Counted from the first letter of the stretch, positions 23,937 to 32,514 are shown. The stretch is 37,276 nucleotides of DNA from Pseudomonadota bacterium (GCA_005797785.1 SYKL01000495.1:1-37276), one strand, 5' to 3'. Notes: generated from the sequence alone by a model not told the origin. Numbers and translations: made by a program.

Positions 23937-25022
23937 TTGTCTGCTTCCTCATTCGTCGGATGGATCGAAAACTGCACAAAAACCTCGTTAAGAACGCGCC
24001 AGCAGACCGACGCAATCACTGTGAGCGAGACCCGTGCTCCTGGACTAAGAGCAATCGCGCTGGCATTCTCTCCCCTCTTGCTCATCTTCATTTATGAGCG
24101 AGGTGTTCTCCTGCTCGGACTCTTCCGCGCTTTGCCCAAAGCGCTTTTCGACCTCCTGTTTCCGAAAACGCTGAGCGACGTCGTCGTCGGCCGTCACCAC
24201 CTACAGCCTCGCCGTCGCTACCTGTTTTGGCGAGTTGCACATGGTGAACCCATTGAACTCGCCAACCTAGCGAAGCTCTATTTGCGTGAGGCCAAGATCG
24301 CGCGGGACCCCCCGTTGGATTGGATCGCGCTTCGATCCGACGGTACAGAGGTGATCCTCTACCGTTGGCGGCAAAGCGAGACCGCAAAGGCGGCCCAGAG
24401 GCAGGCCGCAGAGTGGTTACAACGTTCGGACTGGGCACACGCTCCAATAGAACGCCCGCTCGTTACTCCCACCAGTTTGGCGCGACCGAATTCCCTTTCG
24501 GTTCGCCGCAGCGGAGGAACCTCCATTCTGACGTGGGGGAACGTCGGCGTTGATTGGAGTGTTTGGGTTCAATCCACCCTCGGCATGGTCCTCAGCGCGC
24601 TGCTTGCGTACGGTGAGGCTTCCGGTTCGTGGCCAACCGAGCCCTTTTTCGCCTTGCTGTTTTGGCTGAGCGTGCCGCTCTGGCTGGGCACAGCGAGCCT
24701 GACCATGGCCGCCTCCTTCTACTTTCGAATGTTCCGCCTGGCCCCAACCTTAAGGTTGGACGAGAAGGGGATTTGGCAGATTCCGACAAAGCCCGAAGGT
24801 GAAGAAGAAAGCCCTTTGACCCAAGATCGCTTGGTGATCGCCTGGGACCGTATCGAGCGCCTCGCAGTCCGGCCCAGCGGCGCCGCCAACGTCTTTCAGG
24901 TCGTGGCGTTCGCCCTCGACGGAGAAATCGAGCTTATCGGACAATATCTCTCGGAAGGCGATGCCACCGGTCTGTTGGCGCAGTTAGAAGAGGAACATCA
25001 ACTGGTCAAGCGGGTTGACTAG
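23937..25022 (+). CDS. membrane protein of unknown function with PH-like tail
   Basis: A 361-residue protein. The track start is a TTG with AAGGAG close upstream; a GTG at 24021 (giving MSETRAPGLRA...) is an alternative. Hydrophobic segments are at about 40-65 (AIALAFSPLLLIFIYERGVLLLGL), 210-230 (VQSTLGMVLSALLAYG) and 238-268 (PFFALLFWLSVPLWLGTASLTMAASFYF). Between the first two is a soluble stretch, and after the third a beta-rich tail (TLRLDEKGIWQIP, RLVIAWDRIERLAV, VVAFALDGEIELIGQYLSEGDATGLLAQL) resembling a bacterial PH-like domain ending in a helix. I do not recognise the family. Its stop TAG lies in a hairpin. Confidence 0.65.
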   Translation: MSASSFVGWIENCTKTSLRTRQQTDAITVSETRAPGLRAIALAFSPLLLIFIYERGVLLLGLFRALPKALFDLLFPKTLSDVVVGRHHLQPRRRYLFWRVAHGEPIELANLAKLYLREAKIARDPPLDWIALRSDGTEVILYRWRQSETAKAAQRQAAEWLQRSDWAHAPIERPLVTPTSLARPNSLSVRRSGGTSILTWGNVGVDWSVWVQSTLGMVLSALLAYGEASGSWPTEPFFALLFWLSVPLWLGTASLTMAASFYFRMFRLAPTLRLDEKGIWQIPTKPEGEEESPLTQDRLVIAWDRIERLAVRPSGAANVFQVVAFALDGEIELIGQYLSEGDATGLLAQLEEEHQLVKRVD

Positions 25023-25023
25023 T
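25001..25023. terminator. stop-codon hairpin, GTCAA-N5-TTGAC type
   Basis: ACTGGTCAA-GCGGG-TTGACTAGT forms a 9-bp stem with one G-T pair, and the TAG stop of the 361-residue membrane protein (25020-25022) is in the right arm. The loop length and core match the hairpins at 23326 and 25379. Confidence 0.5.
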
Positions 25024-25034
25024 TGTGCCGGTGG

Positions 25035-25200
25035 TCAAGCCGCTTTGCTACTTTTCTCCGCGAGCCGCTTCCGCAGCTCGTGCACCAACCACGCGGCGTC
25101 TCCCGCGGGAAGAGGCGGCGAAACCGCGACCACCTGATCGTTCGTTTTCGTGAGGTAGACCGTTCGCTCACTTGAATCGCCATAAGCCGCGTGGAAGCCT
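25035..25200 (-). pseudogene. possible C-terminal gene fragment on the minus strand
   Basis: The end of the minus-strand frame reads SLEIAERAGFHAAYGDSS, then VYLTKTNDQVVAVSPPLPAGDAAWLVHELRKRLAEKSS. This looks like a genuine protein tail (beta strands then a helix) and loosely resembles the GDATGLLAQLEEE end of the adjacent membrane protein. Upstream in the frame it becomes Arg/Cys/Leu-rich and unconvincing, with no sensible start. Probably a decayed fragment. Confidence 0.25.
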
Positions 25201-25369
25201 GCCCGCTCCGCAATTTCGAGTGAAGCTGCCCCGGGCAACAACCCTCGTCCAGCAGGTGGTCGCCGCGGTCCGCACCTGGCGCACAGTCGCAAAGTCCTTA
25301 AAGATCCCCTCGTCAGAGCAAGAACGAATGGCCCGAGCGTTCTCAGCAGCGATGAATTGCAAAGGATAG
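25172..25369 (+). pseudogene. possible HipA C-terminal remnant
   Basis: The plus-strand frame contains TTLVQQVVAAVRTWRTVAKS, followed by LKIPSSEQERMARAFSA. This resembles the last helices of HipA-family toxin kinases (V..AV..WR......G....E...M..AF). No kinase core, ATP site or HipB antitoxin is present, so at most this is a short relic. The 374-bp stretch 25023-25396 has no convincing intact gene on either strand. Confidence 0.3.
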
Positions 25370-25378
25370 CGAAAGACA

Positions 25379-25401
25379 AGTAGTCAAGAAACTTGACTAC
25401 T
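25379..25401. terminator. stop-codon hairpin, GTCAA-N5-TTGAC type
   Basis: AGTAGTCAAG-AAA-CTTGACTACT is a perfect 10-bp stem with a 3-base loop. It overlaps the TAG stop (25397-25399) of the minus-strand acidic protein. The core GTCAA-GAAAC-TTGAC has the same spacing as the hairpins at 23326 and 25001. Confidence 0.6.
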
Positions 25402-25930
25402 CCTTCCACGCCCCCGCATCCGCGATCGCCAACAAATAGTCGTACACATCCAGATCTTGCGCGACCGCCTTCGTCTTCGCCAAGTCCTTCGCAAAATCCG
25501 ACAACCCCGCAAACGGCTCCGGCACCTGGCGAACCGACTTGGCCACCTGCTTCACCGCCGGCCGAATTTTCGCCGTAAATCCCGCCCAAACCGCGGCAGC
25601 CACCACATCGTCGAAATCAAACACCGCTTCCTCGACATCCTCGTCGGCGACGTCGCCCTCGAGCACATCCTCGATCCCTTGAAGCATCCCTTCGAGGTCG
25701 AGCTCCTCAAATGCCGCCGCCAAAAGTTCTTTTCCTTCCTCGGAGCGCGCCCACTGTTTCGCCTCATCCACCTCAGCGGTCGGAGTATCGAAGCGCGCCA
25801 ACAATCCCGCCAACACAGCCAACTCGATCGCGTCATCCTCGTCTTTGGACGCATTGTCGAGTGCATCGCGAAGCTGGTCGACGAGAATGCCCCGCTCGTC
25901 TTTGGTGGAATCGATCGATGAGTCCGGCAT
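25397..25930 (-). CDS. acidic hypothetical protein
   Basis: A 177-residue, strongly acidic, helix-rich protein with no Cys, no signal peptide and no membrane segment, so probably cytoplasmic. It opens MPDSSIDSTKDERGILVDQL, has Asp/Glu-rich middle sections (GIEDVLEGDVADEDVEEAVFDFDDVV) and ends in LDVYDYLLAIADAGAWKE. I do not recognise a family. It is transcribed divergently from rdgB with about 90 bp between starts, and its stop codon lies in a perfect palindromic hairpin. Confidence 0.7.
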   Translation of the reverse strand: MPDSSIDSTKDERGILVDQLRDALDNASKDEDDAIELAVLAGLLARFDTPTAEVDEAKQWARSEEGKELLAAAFEELDLEGMLQGIEDVLEGDVADEDVEEAVFDFDDVVAAAVWAGFTAKIRPAVKQVAKSVRQVPEPFAGLSDFAKDLAKTKAVAQDLDVYDYLLAIADAGAWKE

Positions 25931-26019
25931 GACGCCTCCAAACCCCCTACCTACCCCGGTTCCCGAGCAAGGACCACTCCGCGTTCGCAGCCCCTCTCGC
26001 GCCGAGGTATCGATCCCGC

Positions 26020-26607
26020 ATGCGCATTCTCATCGCCACCCGAAACGATCACAAACTCCACGAGATCCGAGCGATCTTGGCAGATTCCGGCATGGAAATC
26101 TCCGATCTGCGTTCGGTGGAAGGGGCGCCGGAGGAGCTCCCCGAAACCGGCTCCACCTTCGTGGACAACGCCATCGAAAAAGCCCGCTTCATCTATGAGC
26201 TTACCGGACAAGTAGCGGTGGCCGACGATTCCGGGATCGAGGTCGACGCTTTGGGTGGGGCACCCGGCGTATTCAGCAAGCGGTTTTCGCCCGAAGGCAC
26301 AGACCAAGCCAACAATGCCTTCCTCCTGCAGAAGCTCGCCGGCGTCTCCGACCGACGCGCCCGCTACCGCTGTGTGATCGCCGTGGTTGGCCCAAAGGGA
26401 GAGTTCGTCGCCGAGGGCCGCTGTGAGGGCTCCATCGTCGAAGGTCCTCGCGGACACGGAGGCTTCGGCTACGATCCATACTTTGTTCCAGAAGAATTCC
26501 CCGACCGCACCATGGCCGAGCTGACCCTCGACGAAAAGAACGCCATCAGCCACCGGGGACGCGCCTTTCGTCAGCTTCCAAGCCTCCTCACGCGGATCCA
26601 CTCATGA
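26020..26607 (+). CDS. rdgB: RdgB/HAM1 dITP/XTP pyrophosphatase
   Basis: A 195-residue house-cleaning enzyme that hydrolyses non-canonical purine NTPs (dITP, XTP) to monophosphate and pyrophosphate. Family motifs are all present: ATRNDHKLHEI at the N-terminus, VADDSGIEVDALGGAPGVFSKRF in the middle, and GGFGYDPYFVPE...TMAELTLDEKNAISHRGRA near the end. The length is standard (about 195-200). Its stop overlaps the pncB start by 4 bp (ATGA), so the two are translationally coupled, joining nucleotide-pool sanitation with NAD salvage. Confidence 0.95.
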   Translation: MRILIATRNDHKLHEIRAILADSGMEISDLRSVEGAPEELPETGSTFVDNAIEKARFIYELTGQVAVADDSGIEVDALGGAPGVFSKRFSPEGTDQANNAFLLQKLAGVSDRRARYRCVIAVVGPKGEFVAEGRCEGSIVEGPRGHGGFGYDPYFVPEEFPDRTMAELTLDEKNAISHRGRAFRQLPSLLTRIHS

Positions 26608-28025
26608 CATCAGCGCTGCACGTCGATCTCTACCAGTTGACCTCGCTCATCCCTCATGTTTCGCGCGGGCACATCGATGACCGTGTGGTGATGACGTTCT
26701 TTTCGCGGCGTTTGCCACAGAATCCGGTCACCGGCGAAACGGTCCGAGGCTACCTGATTTGGGCGGGCCTCCAGCGTTGCCTGGATTACCTCGAGTCTGC
26801 GCGATTTTCGGAGGAAGGACTCGCCTGCCTGGAGCGACACCCCTCCCTCGGCCCCGCCCTCATGGACATGCCAAGCCTGATTCAGCGTTTACGGCGATGG
26901 CAGTTCAGCGGGACAGTTCACTCGCCCCCGGAGGGAACGCCGATTTTTGCAGGTTCCGCGCTACGAATGGACGGCACCCCTCTCGAAGCACATGGTGTCA
27001 AACCCGCCGCCTACATCCCCTATTTGGTGATCGAAACGGATCTTTTGTCCGCAAAGTTGATTGAAACGCCCTTGTTGTCGATCATCAACCACATGACCAT
27101 GGTCGCATCCAAGGCCGCACACATCGTTTCCGCGGCGAGGGAAGGCGGAAACCGGCCGGTGGTCGAATTTGGTTCACGGCGTACGCATCCCGCCGCCGCC
27201 GTAGATGCCGCTCTGGCCGCGTACATCGGCGGGTGTTCGGCAACCAGCAATGTGGAAGCACATTTTCGGTATGGGATCCCCGCCACCGGCACCATGGATC
27301 ATTTTGCCGTTCAAGCCTGGGAACAGCCGGACCAGCCCCGTCACGAGACCGAATTCGCGTTTTTCCAGGCCTTTCATCAACACTATCCCGACAAGGACAC
27401 CTTGTTGGTGGACACCTACGACACCTTCGGCGAAAAAACCGGCATTCGAAATGCGGTGGCCGCGACCAACGGCGGCCCAGTCGCCATTCGCATCGACTCC
27501 AACATTACCAAAGGTAATCTCTGGAAAGCGAGGCAGTTGCTCGACGGCCTCGGAGCGATCGATACGAAGATCCTTGTTTCCGGTGGGATCGACGAAAAGG
27601 TGATTCGCGAATTGGCCGATGCCGCCGTAGATGGGTTTGGTGTCGGAGAAAACCTCGTTGTATCCTCGGATGCACCGGTGGGCGTTGGGGCCGTGGGCAA
27701 GCTGTCCATGATCCGCGGCCACCCCACTACCAAGTTAGCCAAAGGCTCAGGAAAGGCCCATCTCCCTGGTATTTTGCAGGTATGGCGCACGCCCGAGTTC
27801 GACCTTGTCGGCCTGCACGATGAGCATCAACGAGGCGAGCCACTCCTGCAGGTCGTCTGGGACAAACACGGCAGAAAACCTGCTCCCTCGTGGGCAGACG
27901 TTCGCCGTTTCGCCATCGATCAGCTCAGCCTGTTGCCGACAGAGCGCAAGCAACCTCGATCCATCGGGCTTCCCGTCACGGACGCGCTGGCCCAGCAGCT
28001 GGAAGCGCTCGCATCCCAGATTTGA
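26604..28025 (+). CDS. pncB: nicotinate phosphoribosyltransferase
   Basis: A 473-residue NAPRTase of the NAD salvage (Preiss-Handler) route, making nicotinate mononucleotide from nicotinate and PRPP with ATP. Seen: DLYQLTSLIPH and FFSRRLPQNPVTGETVRGYLI at the N-terminus; VVEFGSRRTHP and YIGGCSATSNVEAHFRYGIPATGTMDHF around the catalytic His/active loop; VDTYDTFGEKTGIRNAV; and the phosphate site KILVSGGIDEKVIRELADAAVDGFGVGENLV. The length fits the longer bacterial group. It overlaps rdgB by 4 bp. A weak imperfect stem follows the stop at about 28026-28050. Confidence 0.94.
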   Translation: MTSALHVDLYQLTSLIPHVSRGHIDDRVVMTFFSRRLPQNPVTGETVRGYLIWAGLQRCLDYLESARFSEEGLACLERHPSLGPALMDMPSLIQRLRRWQFSGTVHSPPEGTPIFAGSALRMDGTPLEAHGVKPAAYIPYLVIETDLLSAKLIETPLLSIINHMTMVASKAAHIVSAAREGGNRPVVEFGSRRTHPAAAVDAALAAYIGGCSATSNVEAHFRYGIPATGTMDHFAVQAWEQPDQPRHETEFAFFQAFHQHYPDKDTLLVDTYDTFGEKTGIRNAVAATNGGPVAIRIDSNITKGNLWKARQLLDGLGAIDTKILVSGGIDEKVIRELADAAVDGFGVGENLVVSSDAPVGVGAVGKLSMIRGHPTTKLAKGSGKAHLPGILQVWRTPEFDLVGLHDEHQRGEPLLQVVWDKHGRKPAPSWADVRRFAIDQLSLLPTERKQPRSIGLPVTDALAQQLEALASQI

Positions 28026-28152
28026 TCGTTCGATAAACCCGTTTGGACGAAAATTCACGTCGGGGACCACCAGAAGTTCAGCGGATCGATGCAGCCTCGG
28101 CTAATTTGGGGGCCTCGGGATCGGCCATTGCCGAACGGGTTCTGGATGATTT

Positions 28153-29451
28153 ATGAAGTATTCTACTGCGTTTCCACTGTTTTTGGTCGCGGTCACCGGG
28201 TGTCAGACGTTGACCGCGGTCGACACCGATTTTGGTGACACCAGCGATACCTCCGAGGTTACGGATACCTCAGATACCGAAGACACCGTAGATACCCAGG
28301 ATACGGAAGACACCGCCGACACGGAAGACACCGCCGACACGGCGGATACTCAGGACACGGACGACACCGGCCCCATCCCCGACGGCTGTAGAGCGGATCC
28401 CGGCAGCGCCAACAAAGACCGTGCGATCGCCATCAATTTCAACTGGGCGACTGGAGACAATTGGACGATCTACGAGTTGGACTCCGCGGGCGACATCACC
28501 GAAGGCGACACTTTCGCCATGGGGAACGCCTACAATCAGAAGGTGTCGTTTACGCCGGACGGCAGCCTCGGCCTCGTCGCCCAAGACGATGGAACGTTGG
28601 GAATCTTTACGTTGGATAGCAATCTGAACCCCACGGTCGTGACCCAAGCCTGGAACGACAATGGCGCCTTCTACGCTTCCTCCGTCACGATCGACCCCAG
28701 CGGCGAAAGAGCCTGGGTGATCGACGGGAATTGGGAGAACAACGGCGGTGGCGTCTACGAAATCGCCCTCGATTGCGATTCGGGCGTTCCCACCTTGGTT
28801 GGACAGACCGTCAGCGCCAAACTCCCCTCCGATCTCGTACTTCAGCCCGATGGCTCCGCATTCCTCTTCGCCGAGGCGATCGACGGCGACGACAGCGCCG
28901 ATGTCTGGTGGTTTGACTGGTTAGACGAGGAATATCCCTGGGTTCAGGAGTCCGTTTCCTTGTTCGAAAATGAGGACGCGATGATCGGCGCTGGCGTTCG
29001 CGTCGACAATGTCGTGTTGGTCGCGGACAATTCGTTTTTCAGCTCGGATCCCAACACGGTGACCTTCGCTCGGATCAGCAACGATAACCTCTATGCCGCG
29101 GGCGCTTTGGAGATCGACAGCCCCGTCGATCTGATCGCCTCGCCGTATGGCGATTCCGTGCTTGTGATCCAGGACTATGACAATGCGGTCCGATTGTTGG
29201 TTCCAAACGGAAACAATGACGTTCCTTTCGACGATATGGGCCAGCCCGACTACCTGGTGGACGAGCCCGAGCTCCCCGGCAAAAGCGTCGTGATCACCCG
29301 CGGAAACTTGAAAGGGTTGGTGCTCGTTCCCGAAGTCACCGCTCTCCATCAGTTCCAGTTCGACGGCAACGAAAGCATCGAAGATCTTGGTATTTTCGAC
29401 TTCGGCAGTGGGGATGCCAACATCCCCACCGCCATCGGCGTCCAGCCGTAG
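28153..29451 (+). CDS. Asp/Thr-rich surface lipoprotein with propeller-like repeats
   Basis: A 432-residue lipoprotein. The signal sequence ends in the lipobox VTGC (Cys at about residue 17). Next comes a roughly 50-residue linker built from Asp-Thr and Glu-Asp-Thr units, which should be extended and acidic. The remaining about 360 residues show recurring strand patterns around Pro-Asp/Ser-Gly turns (FTPDGSLGLVAQDD, IDPSGERAWVIDGNW, LQPDGSAFLFAEA, SPYGDSVLVIQDYD). This suggests a YVTN/lactonase-like beta-propeller; that is inference. It stands alone between pncB and glnS with 127 bp upstream holding no gene. Confidence 0.8.
   Translation: MKYSTAFPLFLVAVTGCQTLTAVDTDFGDTSDTSEVTDTSDTEDTVDTQDTEDTADTEDTADTADTQDTDDTGPIPDGCRADPGSANKDRAIAINFNWATGDNWTIYELDSAGDITEGDTFAMGNAYNQKVSFTPDGSLGLVAQDDGTLGIFTLDSNLNPTVVTQAWNDNGAFYASSVTIDPSGERAWVIDGNWENNGGGVYEIALDCDSGVPTLVGQTVSAKLPSDLVLQPDGSAFLFAEAIDGDDSADVWWFDWLDEEYPWVQESVSLFENEDAMIGAGVRVDNVVLVADNSFFSSDPNTVTFARISNDNLYAAGALEIDSPVDLIASPYGDSVLVIQDYDNAVRLLVPNGNNDVPFDDMGQPDYLVDEPELPGKSVVITRGNLKGLVLVPEVTALHQFQFDGNESIEDLGIFDFGSGDANIPTAIGVQP
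28303..28338 (+). repeat. perfect 2 x 18-bp tandem repeat in the Asp/Thr linker
   Basis: ACGGAAGACACCGCCGAC occurs twice head to tail (28303-28320, 28321-28338), inside a longer imperfect run of Asp-Thr codons from about 28240 to 28370. It is coding and in frame, so repeat-number change would lengthen the linker. Confidence 0.85.
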
Positions 29452-29521
29452 GCGACGAGCGCTCCGACGACCACTCCGTTCGACGACGCGTTACAGGCGG
29501 GATCACCCGTCTGGATGCGTC

Positions 29522-31180
29522 ATGTCTGAGCCTACCGCCACCGAAGCCCTGTCCAATTTCATCGCCGATCGAATCACCGACGATCGGAGCCAGGGCAAAC
29601 ACGGCGGCCGCGTGGTCACGCGTTTTCCGCCGGAACCCAATGGCTACCTGCACATCGGGCACGCTAAGTCCATCTGCTTAAACTTTGGTTTGGCGCGCGA
29701 CTTTGGCGGACGCTGCAACCTACGTTTCGACGACACCAACCCCTCCACCGAGGATATCGAGTACGTCGACGCGATTCAGGAGGACATCCGCTGGCTTGGA
29801 TTTAATTGGGACGAGCTACACTTTGCGTCTGACTATTTTGAACAGTTGTATGAATGGGCCCAGAAGCTGATTCGCAGCGGCCATGCGTACGTCGATGAGT
29901 CCTCCGCCGAGGAAATCGCCGCCTATCGAGGGGATTTTCGTACTCCAGGTCGGCCGACCCCCTACCGCGATCGGCCGGCGGCGGAGAGCCTCGCGCTGTT
30001 TGAAAAGATGCGCGCCGGGGAAATCGACGAAGGAAAAGCGGTTTTACGCGCCAAGATCGACACCAATCATCCCAACATGAACCTCCGCGATCCGGTGATC
30101 TACCGGATCAAGAAGGCTCACCACCACCGCACCGGCGATAAGTGGTGCATCTACCCCATGTATGACTATGCCCATCCCCTGTCGGACGCGGTGGAGGCGA
30201 TCACCCACTCGATCTGTACACTGGAGTTTGAGGATCATCGCCCATTCTACGATTGGTGCATCAATACCGTAGACACCCCAGCCAAACCCAATCAGATCGA
30301 ATTTGCTCGACTCAACCTTAACTACACGGTGATGAGCAAGCGAAAGCTGTTGCAGCTGGTCAACGAAAAACTCGTGGACGGCTGGCACGACCCTCGCATG
30401 TTGACGATTCGCGGCTTGCGTCGCCGGGGATACACGCCAGCATCGATTCGTGCGTTCGCCCATCAGATCGGCGTCAACCGCACCAACAGCTGGATCGACA
30501 TGGGCGTGCTCGAAAATGCCGTTCGTGAGGACCTCAATGCCAGCGCTCCTCGCGCGATGGCGGTTTTGCGTCCACTGAAAGTCACGCTGACGAATCTCCC
30601 CGAAGAACGCGCCTGTTCGCTGTCCAACCACCCGCAGAAACCGGAGCTCGGCCATCGCGAAGTTCGGCTCACCCGCCAGATCTTCATCGACCGCGAAGAC
30701 TTCGAGGAAGTCCCGCCCAAAGGATTCTTTCGACTGGTTCCCGGCGGTTGGGTTCGCCTGCGCGGTGCAGGTTTCATCAAGTGCGACAGCGTCGAGAAGG
30801 ACGCTTCCGGCAATGTTACCGGGGTTTCCTGTACTTGGCACGCACCCATCGAAGGAAATGAAGGTCCGGGCGGCGGAAAGGTCAAGGGCACCATTCACTG
30901 GGTACCGGGAGACTCACCCGCCGCGACCGTTCGCCTCTACGATCGCCTGTTTTCGGTGGAGCATCCAGATGGCGATGACTGGAAAGCCCACCTCAACCCC
31001 AACAGCCGCGAGATCCTCGTGGACGCGCGGGTCGAGCCCTCTTTGGCGCACGCCAAATCCGGCGACACCTTCCAGTTTGAGCGCACCGGGTACTTTTGTG
31101 CCGACTCGATCGACTCAACACCCGGAAAACCCATATGGAACCGGGTCGTCACCCTTAAGGACTCTTGGGCAAAGCGCTAG
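29522..31180 (+). CDS. glnS: glutaminyl-tRNA synthetase
   Basis: A 552-residue class I aminoacyl-tRNA synthetase that charges tRNA-Gln. FPPEPNGYLHIGHAKSI carries the HIGH motif, and VMSKRKL is the KMSKS-type loop. RFDDTNPSTEDIEYVDAI and HPNMNLRDPVIYRI are typical of GlnRS rather than GluRS, and the C-terminal beta-barrels for anticodon recognition are present. I set the start at 29522 (MSEPTATEALSNF) instead of the track start at 29387, which would overlap the previous gene and add an Arg-rich tail. The length matches E. coli GlnRS. A perfect 11-bp hairpin follows the stop by one base. Confidence 0.96.
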   Translation: MSEPTATEALSNFIADRITDDRSQGKHGGRVVTRFPPEPNGYLHIGHAKSICLNFGLARDFGGRCNLRFDDTNPSTEDIEYVDAIQEDIRWLGFNWDELHFASDYFEQLYEWAQKLIRSGHAYVDESSAEEIAAYRGDFRTPGRPTPYRDRPAAESLALFEKMRAGEIDEGKAVLRAKIDTNHPNMNLRDPVIYRIKKAHHHRTGDKWCIYPMYDYAHPLSDAVEAITHSICTLEFEDHRPFYDWCINTVDTPAKPNQIEFARLNLNYTVMSKRKLLQLVNEKLVDGWHDPRMLTIRGLRRRGYTPASIRAFAHQIGVNRTNSWIDMGVLENAVREDLNASAPRAMAVLRPLKVTLTNLPEERACSLSNHPQKPELGHREVRLTRQIFIDREDFEEVPPKGFFRLVPGGWVRLRGAGFIKCDSVEKDASGNVTGVSCTWHAPIEGNEGPGGGKVKGTIHWVPGDSPAATVRLYDRLFSVEHPDGDDWKAHLNPNSREILVDARVEPSLAHAKSGDTFQFERTGYFCADSIDSTPGKPIWNRVVTLKDSWAKR

Positions 31181-31181
31181 G

Positions 31182-31207
31182 CAAATAGTAAATCACTTTA
31201 CTATTTG
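31182..31207. terminator. hairpin after glnS, TAGTAAA-N4-TTTACTA type
   Basis: CAAATAGTAAA-TCAC-TTTACTATTTG is a perfect 11-bp AT-rich stem with a 4-base loop, starting one base after the glnS stop TAG. It is closely matched by the hairpin at 34119. The low GC makes it an unusual intrinsic terminator. A transcription-factor operator or another protein-binding palindrome is possible. Confidence 0.6.
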
Positions 31208-31343
31208 ATCGACCACCAGCGCTTTGTGACCTTCAGTGCACGCCAATGCAAATGGTAACGTTTCTCCTTGGTAATGGTCTCACCAAGCTTTTGACTTTGC
31301 ATCGCCGCCCCACAGGCTAGAGTGGACCCGTTCTGGGGGGCGC

Positions 31344-32510
31344 ATGCAGCGTTGGATGTTTATGGCGGTGTTGGGCTCGGGTTGCACCCTTGCGGCTGAC
31401 CAGGCGGACGACATTGGCGCGCCCGCAGACACATCACAGCCCGACGACACCGGTCTGCCCGAAGACAGCGATCTCCCTGAAGATACCACCGCCGAAGATA
31501 CTTCAGAGGACACGCAGGACACGCAGGACACCTCCGTCCCTGACGTCGAGTGTCCCGAAGGCATGATCTGCCCGACCGAATTTCCTTTTGTCGACGCCAA
31601 CGACACCACCGACGGCACCACCGATCTCGATGCCTACAGTTGCTCACCATCCACGAATGAGTCCGGTCCAGAGCGCACCTACCAAGTGACGCTCGATAAG
31701 GCCGGTTTCCTCGCGGCCACTCTCGACAACCTCGGCACCTCCGTCGATGTCGACGTGCACATTTTGGAGGCCCTCGACGCCGACGATTGCATCGATCGCG
31801 GAAATTGGGATTCCGGCGCGCTCTTATCCGCAGGCACCTACTACGTTGTCGTCGACAGCTGGGTTTCGGGCTCAGGTGCAGTCAAGAGCGGCGACTACGA
31901 ACTCACCTTGGGGTTCACCCCTTTCGATGCCTTCGAAGCGGAGGATCTCGATCCGGACGTGCTCAGCGCAGGCCTGTTTGCGTTCGATGCCGCCTGGATG
32001 TGGGGCGACACCGACCGCCTCGAATACACCATCATCGATTTTTCCTTGTTCTCTGGGTACAAACGCTGGTGGACCATCGACCTCCGTACGGGAGACCTGC
32101 TGTTCAACGAGTGGGTCACGCACGGCTCCGGATCCGAAGACGAAGACAACCTTGGTTATGCAGATTCGTTCTCGAACATCGTGGATTCCCACCAATCCAG
32201 CCTGGGGCTGATGCGCACCGACTCGCGGTACACCGGCGACAATGGCCTTTCGTTGCGCCTCGATGGCCTGGAAGACGGGATCAACGACCGGGTTCGGGAG
32301 CGCGCCATCGTGGTGCACGGCGCATGGTACACAGGCGCGGATTTCGTCGCAGAGTACGGTTACAGCGGCAACAGTTGGGGCTGCACCGCGGTCGACGACG
32401 ATGTGATCGAGGATGTGATCGACACCCTCGAAGGCGGCGCCCTGATGTGGAGCTGGTACCCCGACGATAGCCTGGCGGCCTCGGAATACCTCGACGGGTG
32501 GGCACCCTAG
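31344..32510 (+). CDS. lipoprotein L,D-transpeptidase (YkuD_2-type) with PPC-like domain
   Basis: A 388-residue envelope protein. The N-terminus MQRWMFMAVLGSGC looks like a lipoprotein signal, followed by a 50-residue Asp/Thr/Glu linker. Residues about 75-190 resemble a bacterial pre-peptidase (PPC) beta-sandwich (AYSC..., SAGTYYVVVDSW, GDYELTLGF). The C-terminal part matches the YkuD_2 murein L,D-transpeptidase catalytic family: DLRTGDLLFNEWVTHGSGS, LSLRLDGLEDGINDRVRERAIVVHG (His325) and NSWGCTAV (nucleophile Cys347), then GGALMWSWYPDD. It probably cross-links or edits peptidoglycan, or anchors proteins. GGGGGG lies just before the ATG. It is followed by an amidase lipoprotein gene on the same strand. 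Confidence 0.82.
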   Translation: MQRWMFMAVLGSGCTLAADQADDIGAPADTSQPDDTGLPEDSDLPEDTTAEDTSEDTQDTQDTSVPDVECPEGMICPTEFPFVDANDTTDGTTDLDAYSCSPSTNESGPERTYQVTLDKAGFLAATLDNLGTSVDVDVHILEALDADDCIDRGNWDSGALLSAGTYYVVVDSWVSGSGAVKSGDYELTLGFTPFDAFEAEDLDPDVLSAGLFAFDAAWMWGDTDRLEYTIIDFSLFSGYKRWWTIDLRTGDLLFNEWVTHGSGSEDEDNLGYADSFSNIVDSHQSSLGLMRTDSRYTGDNGLSLRLDGLEDGINDRVRERAIVVHGAWYTGADFVAEYGYSGNSWGCTAVDDDVIEDVIDTLEGGALMWSWYPDDSLAASEYLDGWAP

Positions 32511-32514
32511 GTCG
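32492..32514. terminator. stop-codon hairpin at the end of the L,D-transpeptidase gene
   Basis: CGAC-GGGTG-GG-CACCC-TAG-GTCG folds as a GC-rich 9-bp stem, with the stop codon TAG as a 3-base bulge. A short A-run follows. It could be a terminator without a U-tract. Confidence 0.35.

Noticed and set aside
25035-25589. 184-aa minus-strand ORF
   Set aside because: Its N-terminal part is out of frame with and overlaps the better 177-aa acidic gene; only the last about 55 residues look protein-like and are reported as a fragment.
28026-28050. Terminator after pncB
   Set aside because: TCGTTCGATAAACCCGTTTGGACGA pairs only imperfectly and has no T-run; not strong enough to list as a feature.
28240-28370. 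Possible CRISPR-like or non-coding repeat array
   Set aside because: The repeats are in frame, encode Asp-Thr units in a lipoprotein linker, and have no spacers.
29387-29521. Longer N-terminus for glnS
   Set aside because: The extra 45 residues are Arg/Ser-rich, overlap the previous gene and precede the normal GlnRS N-terminus.
31267-31287. CTTGGT-N9-ACCAAG hairpin upstream of the L,D-transpeptidase gene
   Set aside because: Only a 6-bp stem with a 9-base loop; could easily be chance.
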